Origin: JAJPXC01 sp964510535
GTDB taxonomy: Bacteria > Bacteroidota > Bacteroidia > Bacteroidales > Muribaculaceae
Assembly: GCA_964510535.1 (NCBI GenBank)
Contig: CAZECG010000012.1
Coordinates: forward strand, 25,057 to 89,056
Direction: 5' to 3'
Length of the DNA: 64,000 nt
Each line of letters starts with the position of its first letter. Within the stretch, counting starts at the first letter, position 1. Below, one piece after another: positions 61,155 through 64,000 of this stretch. The notes under the pieces are model-generated. The model worked only from the letters and a program-made list of their open reading frames with translations. It was not told the DNA's origin and did not search any database. The position numbers and the translations under genes were made by a program.

Positions 61155-62348
61155 ATGACACAGATTTCAGAACGCGTCCAGTCGCTCTCGCCGTCGGCCA
61201 CTCTGGCGATGTCGCAAAAGAGCAACGAACTAAAGGCACAAGGTGTCGATGTGATAAACCTTTCGGTGGGTGAGCCTGATTTCAACACCCCCGACCACAT
61301 CAAGGAGGCTGCCAAACGGGCAATTGACGAGAATTATTCGTTTTACACCCCGGTGGCAGGCTATATGTCGCTCCGCAAGGCCATCGCGTCAAAACTCCGC
61401 AATGAAAACGGACTTGATTACACCCCCGAGCAGATAGTGGTTTCGGGCGGTGCGAAGCAGTCGCTCTGTAACGTGGTGCTGTCGACCGTAAACCCCGGCG
61501 ACGAGGTGGTGATACCCACCCCGGCATGGGTGAGTTATGTCGAGATGGTCAAACTCGCCGGCGGCCACAACGTGCTCGTGCCGGCTTCGATCGAACAGGA
61601 CTTCAAGGTGACCCCGGCGCAGCTCGAAGCCGCTATTACTGACCGCACGCGTCTGATAATCATCTGCTCGCCGTCGAATCCCACAGGCAGCGTCTACACC
61701 CGCGATGAACTTCAGGCTTTAGTGGATGTGCTTGCCCGCCATCCGCAGGTGCTCGTCCTCTCCGATGAGATTTACGAGCATATCAACTTCACCGGCTCGT
61801 TCACTTCGTTGGCCTCGTTCCCCGAAATCGCCGACCGCGTGGTGGTTGTCAACGGCGTGTCAAAGGCGTATGCCATGACAGGCTGGCGCATAGGATTCAT
61901 TGCGGCTCCGGTCGCTGTCGCCAAGGCTTGCAACAAGTTGCAGAGCCAATATACTTCAAATCCGTCGTCGATTGCCCAGAAAGCAGCCGAGGCGGCTTAC
62001 GACGGCCCGCAGGAGTGTGTTGAGGAGATGCGTGTGGCGTTTGAACGACGCCGTGACCTCGTGGTCAAGCTCGCTCGGGAAATCCCCGGACTGAAAGTCA
62101 ATAAACCGCAAGGCGCGTTCTATCTATTCCCTGAGGTGTCTGCCTATATCGGGAAACGTCATGGCGACACCGTCATCGGCTCGGCCGGCGACCTCGCACT
62201 TTACTTGCTCGATGAGGCTCATGTCGCTACTGTGGACGGCGCGGCGTTCTGCGCTCCGGGATACATAAGGCTCTCTTACGCTACAAGCGACGACAATATC
62301 CGCGAAGCCATGCGCCGCATCAAGGATGCTTTGGCTAAACTGGCGTGA
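61155..62348 (+). CDS. aspC: Aspartate aminotransferase (class I, PLP)
   Basis: A 397-residue PLP-dependent aminotransferase making aspartate from oxaloacetate. It has VGEPDFNTP (substrate loop), SGGAKQSL, CSPSNPTGSVY and the PLP lysine in VSKAYAMTGWRIGF, a pattern of the thermophile/aspartate-type class I-beta enzymes. The true start is 61155, after the promoter. The next gene (tyrS) begins 56 bases later with no terminator between, so they may be cotranscribed. Confidence 0.9.
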   Translation: MTQISERVQSLSPSATLAMSQKSNELKAQGVDVINLSVGEPDFNTPDHIKEAAKRAIDENYSFYTPVAGYMSLRKAIASKLRNENGLDYTPEQIVVSGGAKQSLCNVVLSTVNPGDEVVIPTPAWVSYVEMVKLAGGHNVLVPASIEQDFKVTPAQLEAAITDRTRLIIICSPSNPTGSVYTRDELQALVDVLARHPQVLVLSDEIYEHINFTGSFTSLASFPEIADRVVVVNGVSKAYAMTGWRIGFIAAPVAVAKACNKLQSQYTSNPSSIAQKAAEAAYDGPQECVEEMRVAFERRRDLVVKLAREIPGLKVNKPQGAFYLFPEVSAYIGKRHGDTVIGSAGDLALYLLDEAHVATVDGAAFCAPGYIRLSYATSDDNIREAMRRIKDALAKLA

Positions 62349-62404
62349 CCGCGAGAATGATTCCGGAACATTAACCATACAAAAACAACATCGAAACCCA
62401 AAAT

Positions 62405-63697
62405 ATGGACTTTATAGAAGAACTGACGTGGCGAGGTATGATTCACTCCGTGATGCCCGGCACCGACGAACAACTCAAAAAAGAGATGACTACCGCTTAC
62501 CTCGGGATTGACCCGACAGCTGATAGTCTGCACATCGGTCACCTCGTAGGGGTGATGATATTGAAGCATTTCCAGCGTTCAGGCCACAAGCCTATCGCGC
62601 TCGTAGGCGGCGCGACGGGCATGATTGGTGACCCGTCGATGAAAAGTCAGGAGCGCAAGCTGCTTGATGAGGAAACATTGCGCCACAATCAGGAGGCCAT
62701 CAAAAAGCAACTCGCAAAGTTCCTTGATTTTGACAGCGACGCTCCCAATGCTGCCGAGATGGTCAATAACTATGACTGGATGAAAGACTTTTCATTCCTC
62801 GGGTTCATCCGTGATGTCGGCAAACTCATTACCGTCAACTATATGATGGCCAAAGACTCGGTGAAAAAACGTCTTGCCGGCGAGTCGCAGCAGGGGATGT
62901 CGTTCACGGAGTTCTCTTACCAGCTCGTTCAGGGCTATGATTTTCTCCATCTCTATGAGACCAAAAACTGCAAGCTGCAGCTTGGCGGCTCTGACCAATG
63001 GGGAAACATCACAACGGGTACTGAGCTGATACGCCGCACTCTCGGTGGCGAGGCCTACGCCCTGACCTGCCCGCTGATAACCAAGGCCGATGGCGGCAAG
63101 TTCGGCAAGACCGAAAGCGGCAACGTGTGGCTCGACCCGCGTTACACATCGCCCTATAAGTTCTACCAGTTCTGGCTAAACGTGAGTGACGCGGATGCCG
63201 AAAAGTATATCAAGATTTTCACAGAGCTGTCGCGTGAGGAGATAGAGCAACTCGTGGCAGAGCAAGCCGCCGACCCTGGCCAGCGTCCTCTGCAGAAACG
63301 TCTTGCCAAGGAGATAACCACAATGGTCCACTCGGCAGCCGACTACGAGGCAGCTGTCGAGGCATCGCAGATATTGTTCAGCAACCGCGCCTCTGAAACT
63401 TTGAAAAAAATCGACGAGGCGACGCTGCTTGATGTTTTCGCCGGAGTGCCTCAATATGAGGTGTCGCGACAAGAAATAGCCGAAGGCATAAAACTCGCTG
63501 ACCTGTTGACCGACCGTGCTGCGGTGTTCCCCTCAAAAGGTGAGGCGCGCAAGATGGCGCAGCAGGGTGGCTTGTCAATCAACAAGGAAAAAGTCAACGA
63601 TATTTATGCCGCCGCATCATTAGATATGTTGCTCAATGACAAATATATCCTTGTCCAGCGCGGTAAAAAGAACTACTTCCTGCTGATTGTAAAATAA
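62405..63697 (+). CDS. tyrS: Tyrosyl-tRNA synthetase
   Basis: A class I aminoacyl-tRNA synthetase for tyrosine. DPTADSLHIGHLVG holds the HIGH signature, GGSDQWGNI the tyrosine/ATP site, and KFGKTES the KMSKS-type loop. The C-terminal S4-like RNA-binding domain covers about 365-428. The length of 430 and the KFGKT form fit the bacterial TyrRS group. Confidence 0.96.
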   Translation: MDFIEELTWRGMIHSVMPGTDEQLKKEMTTAYLGIDPTADSLHIGHLVGVMILKHFQRSGHKPIALVGGATGMIGDPSMKSQERKLLDEETLRHNQEAIKKQLAKFLDFDSDAPNAAEMVNNYDWMKDFSFLGFIRDVGKLITVNYMMAKDSVKKRLAGESQQGMSFTEFSYQLVQGYDFLHLYETKNCKLQLGGSDQWGNITTGTELIRRTLGGEAYALTCPLITKADGGKFGKTESGNVWLDPRYTSPYKFYQFWLNVSDADAEKYIKIFTELSREEIEQLVAEQAADPGQRPLQKRLAKEITTMVHSAADYEAAVEASQILFSNRASETLKKIDEATLLDVFAGVPQYEVSRQEIAEGIKLADLLTDRAAVFPSKGEARKMAQQGGLSINKEKVNDIYAAASLDMLLNDKYILVQRGKKNYFLLIVK

Positions 63698-63714
63698 AAA
63701 AACGGCGATTAAAA

Positions 63715-63746
63715 TTTGCATACTACGCAAAAATAGCGTAACTTTG
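63715..63746 (+). promoter_or_regulatory. Promoter of tRNA-Gln
   Basis: TTTG (63715-63718), 20 bases, TAACTTTG (63739-63746). The leader holds a short hairpin (GAGATGC with GCATCTC, about 63759-63776) before the tRNA. Confidence 0.75.
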
Positions 63747-63790
63747 CAACGCTTTAGGAGATGCGTCGGCATCTCTTGGGCAATAAGGAT

Positions 63791-63861
63791 TGTCTTATGG
63801 TGTAATGGTAGCACTGCAGTTTTTGGTTCTGCCTGTCTTGGTTCGAATCCAGGTAAGACAA
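63791..63861 (+). tRNA. tRNA-Gln (anticodon TTG)
   Basis: A 71-base cloverleaf: acceptor TGTCTTA (63791-63797) pairs with TAAGACA (63854-63860); D arm with GGTAGCAC; anticodon loop TTTTGGT reading TTG; T arm CTTGGTTCGAATCCAGG. The anticodon stem has one closing T-T mismatch, which tRNA-Gln species tolerate. CCA is not encoded. Confidence 0.93.
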
Positions 63862-63874
63862 CACCGTTCAGAGA

Positions 63875-63905
63875 GAGGGGGTGAGCTTTAAGGCTCACCC
63901 CCTCT
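63875..63905 (+). terminator. Terminator of tRNA-Gln
   Basis: GAGGGGGTGAGC (63875-63886) pairs perfectly with GCTCACCCCCTC (63893-63904), with a 6-base loop and only a short T tract after it. Confidence 0.85.
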
Positions 63906-64000
63906 TGTGTTGTATGACGGCAATATTGTCTCATGCGCGTCAGCGCGATATCTCCGGGAACCGTTTCGATGTTCTTATCAACCACTCCCCATTATCTTTC

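Noticed and set aside
63914..64000. A possible partial gene starting MTAILSHARQ at the right edge.
   Set aside because: It is open to the window edge for 29 codons, but no promoter is seen and the product is not recognised. It may be real; the window is too short to decide.

Overview
The window looks like chromosomal DNA of an anaerobic Bacteroidales bacterium, most likely from a gut lineage such as Muribaculaceae; the family-level guess is inference. The evidence is: promoters of the Bacteroidota type (a TAnnTTTG -7 box, often with TTTG or TTG about 19-20 bases upstream) and start codons without Shine-Dalgarno sequences; anaerobic energy genes (pyruvate:ferredoxin oxidoreductase, a fumarate reductase operon, ATP-dependent PEP carboxykinase, rubrerythrin); and an envelope set typical of the phylum (BspA-like leucine-rich-repeat proteins, a carboxypeptidase-regulatory-domain TonB receptor, a DUF3078-type protein, Por-like C-terminal tails, a SusA-like amylase). 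No phage, insertion sequence or CRISPR array was seen; most of the window is ordinary core genome.

Layout. 1-10 kb: der and metK converge on a shared terminator, then pckA lies between two secreted BspA-like LRR genes. 10-15 kb: a secreted esterase and the frdCAB (succinate dehydrogenase/fumarate reductase) operon, whose cytochrome b subunit ends in a long cysteine-rich tail. 15-22 kb: gyrB, rnr, rsmA and mgtE. 22-25 kb (minus strand): an unidentified membrane protein and a three-gene operon of secreted/outer-membrane proteins. 25-31 kb: cdd diverges from a run holding ftsB/divIC, coaX, an outer-membrane protein, lptC, a CNNM/CorC membrane protein and a TrmH-family methyltransferase. 31-34 kb: tRNA-Pro(GGG), a polyprenol-phosphate sugar transferase and pyrC. 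34-41 kb: a tightly packed operon of a C1B peptidase, an (alpha/alpha)6 glycosidase lipoprotein, a GH13 alpha-glucanase, a small phosphoesterase and a SPOR lipoprotein. 41-45 kb: rubrerythrin and nifJ. 45-49 kb: an 824-base spacer holding two inverted copies of a small promoter-terminator unit (candidate sRNAs), an orphan OmpR-type regulator and rho with a very long disordered insert. 49-58.7 kb: a TonB-dependent receptor with a small HxH-rich secreted protein, a 1218-residue GLUG surface protein, an RsmF-like methyltransferase and a CobW/G3E GTPase with a His6-Asp10-Cys-His10 insert. 59-64 kb: an MscS channel, purN, an aspartate aminotransferase, tyrS and tRNA-Gln(TTG).

How the genes work together. 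PFOR, PEP carboxykinase and fumarate reductase form the core of mixed-acid, succinate-producing fermentation. The 34-41 kb operon looks like an alpha-glucan/peptide scavenging unit. The TonB receptor, the HxH protein and the His-rich G3E GTPase lie close together and may all concern transition-metal handling, although they are not one operon. The most unusual observations are the inverted sRNA pair, the Cys-rich tail on FrdC, the metal-binding low-complexity regions, a perfect 12-bp palindrome over the rho promoter, and several genes that look leaderless.
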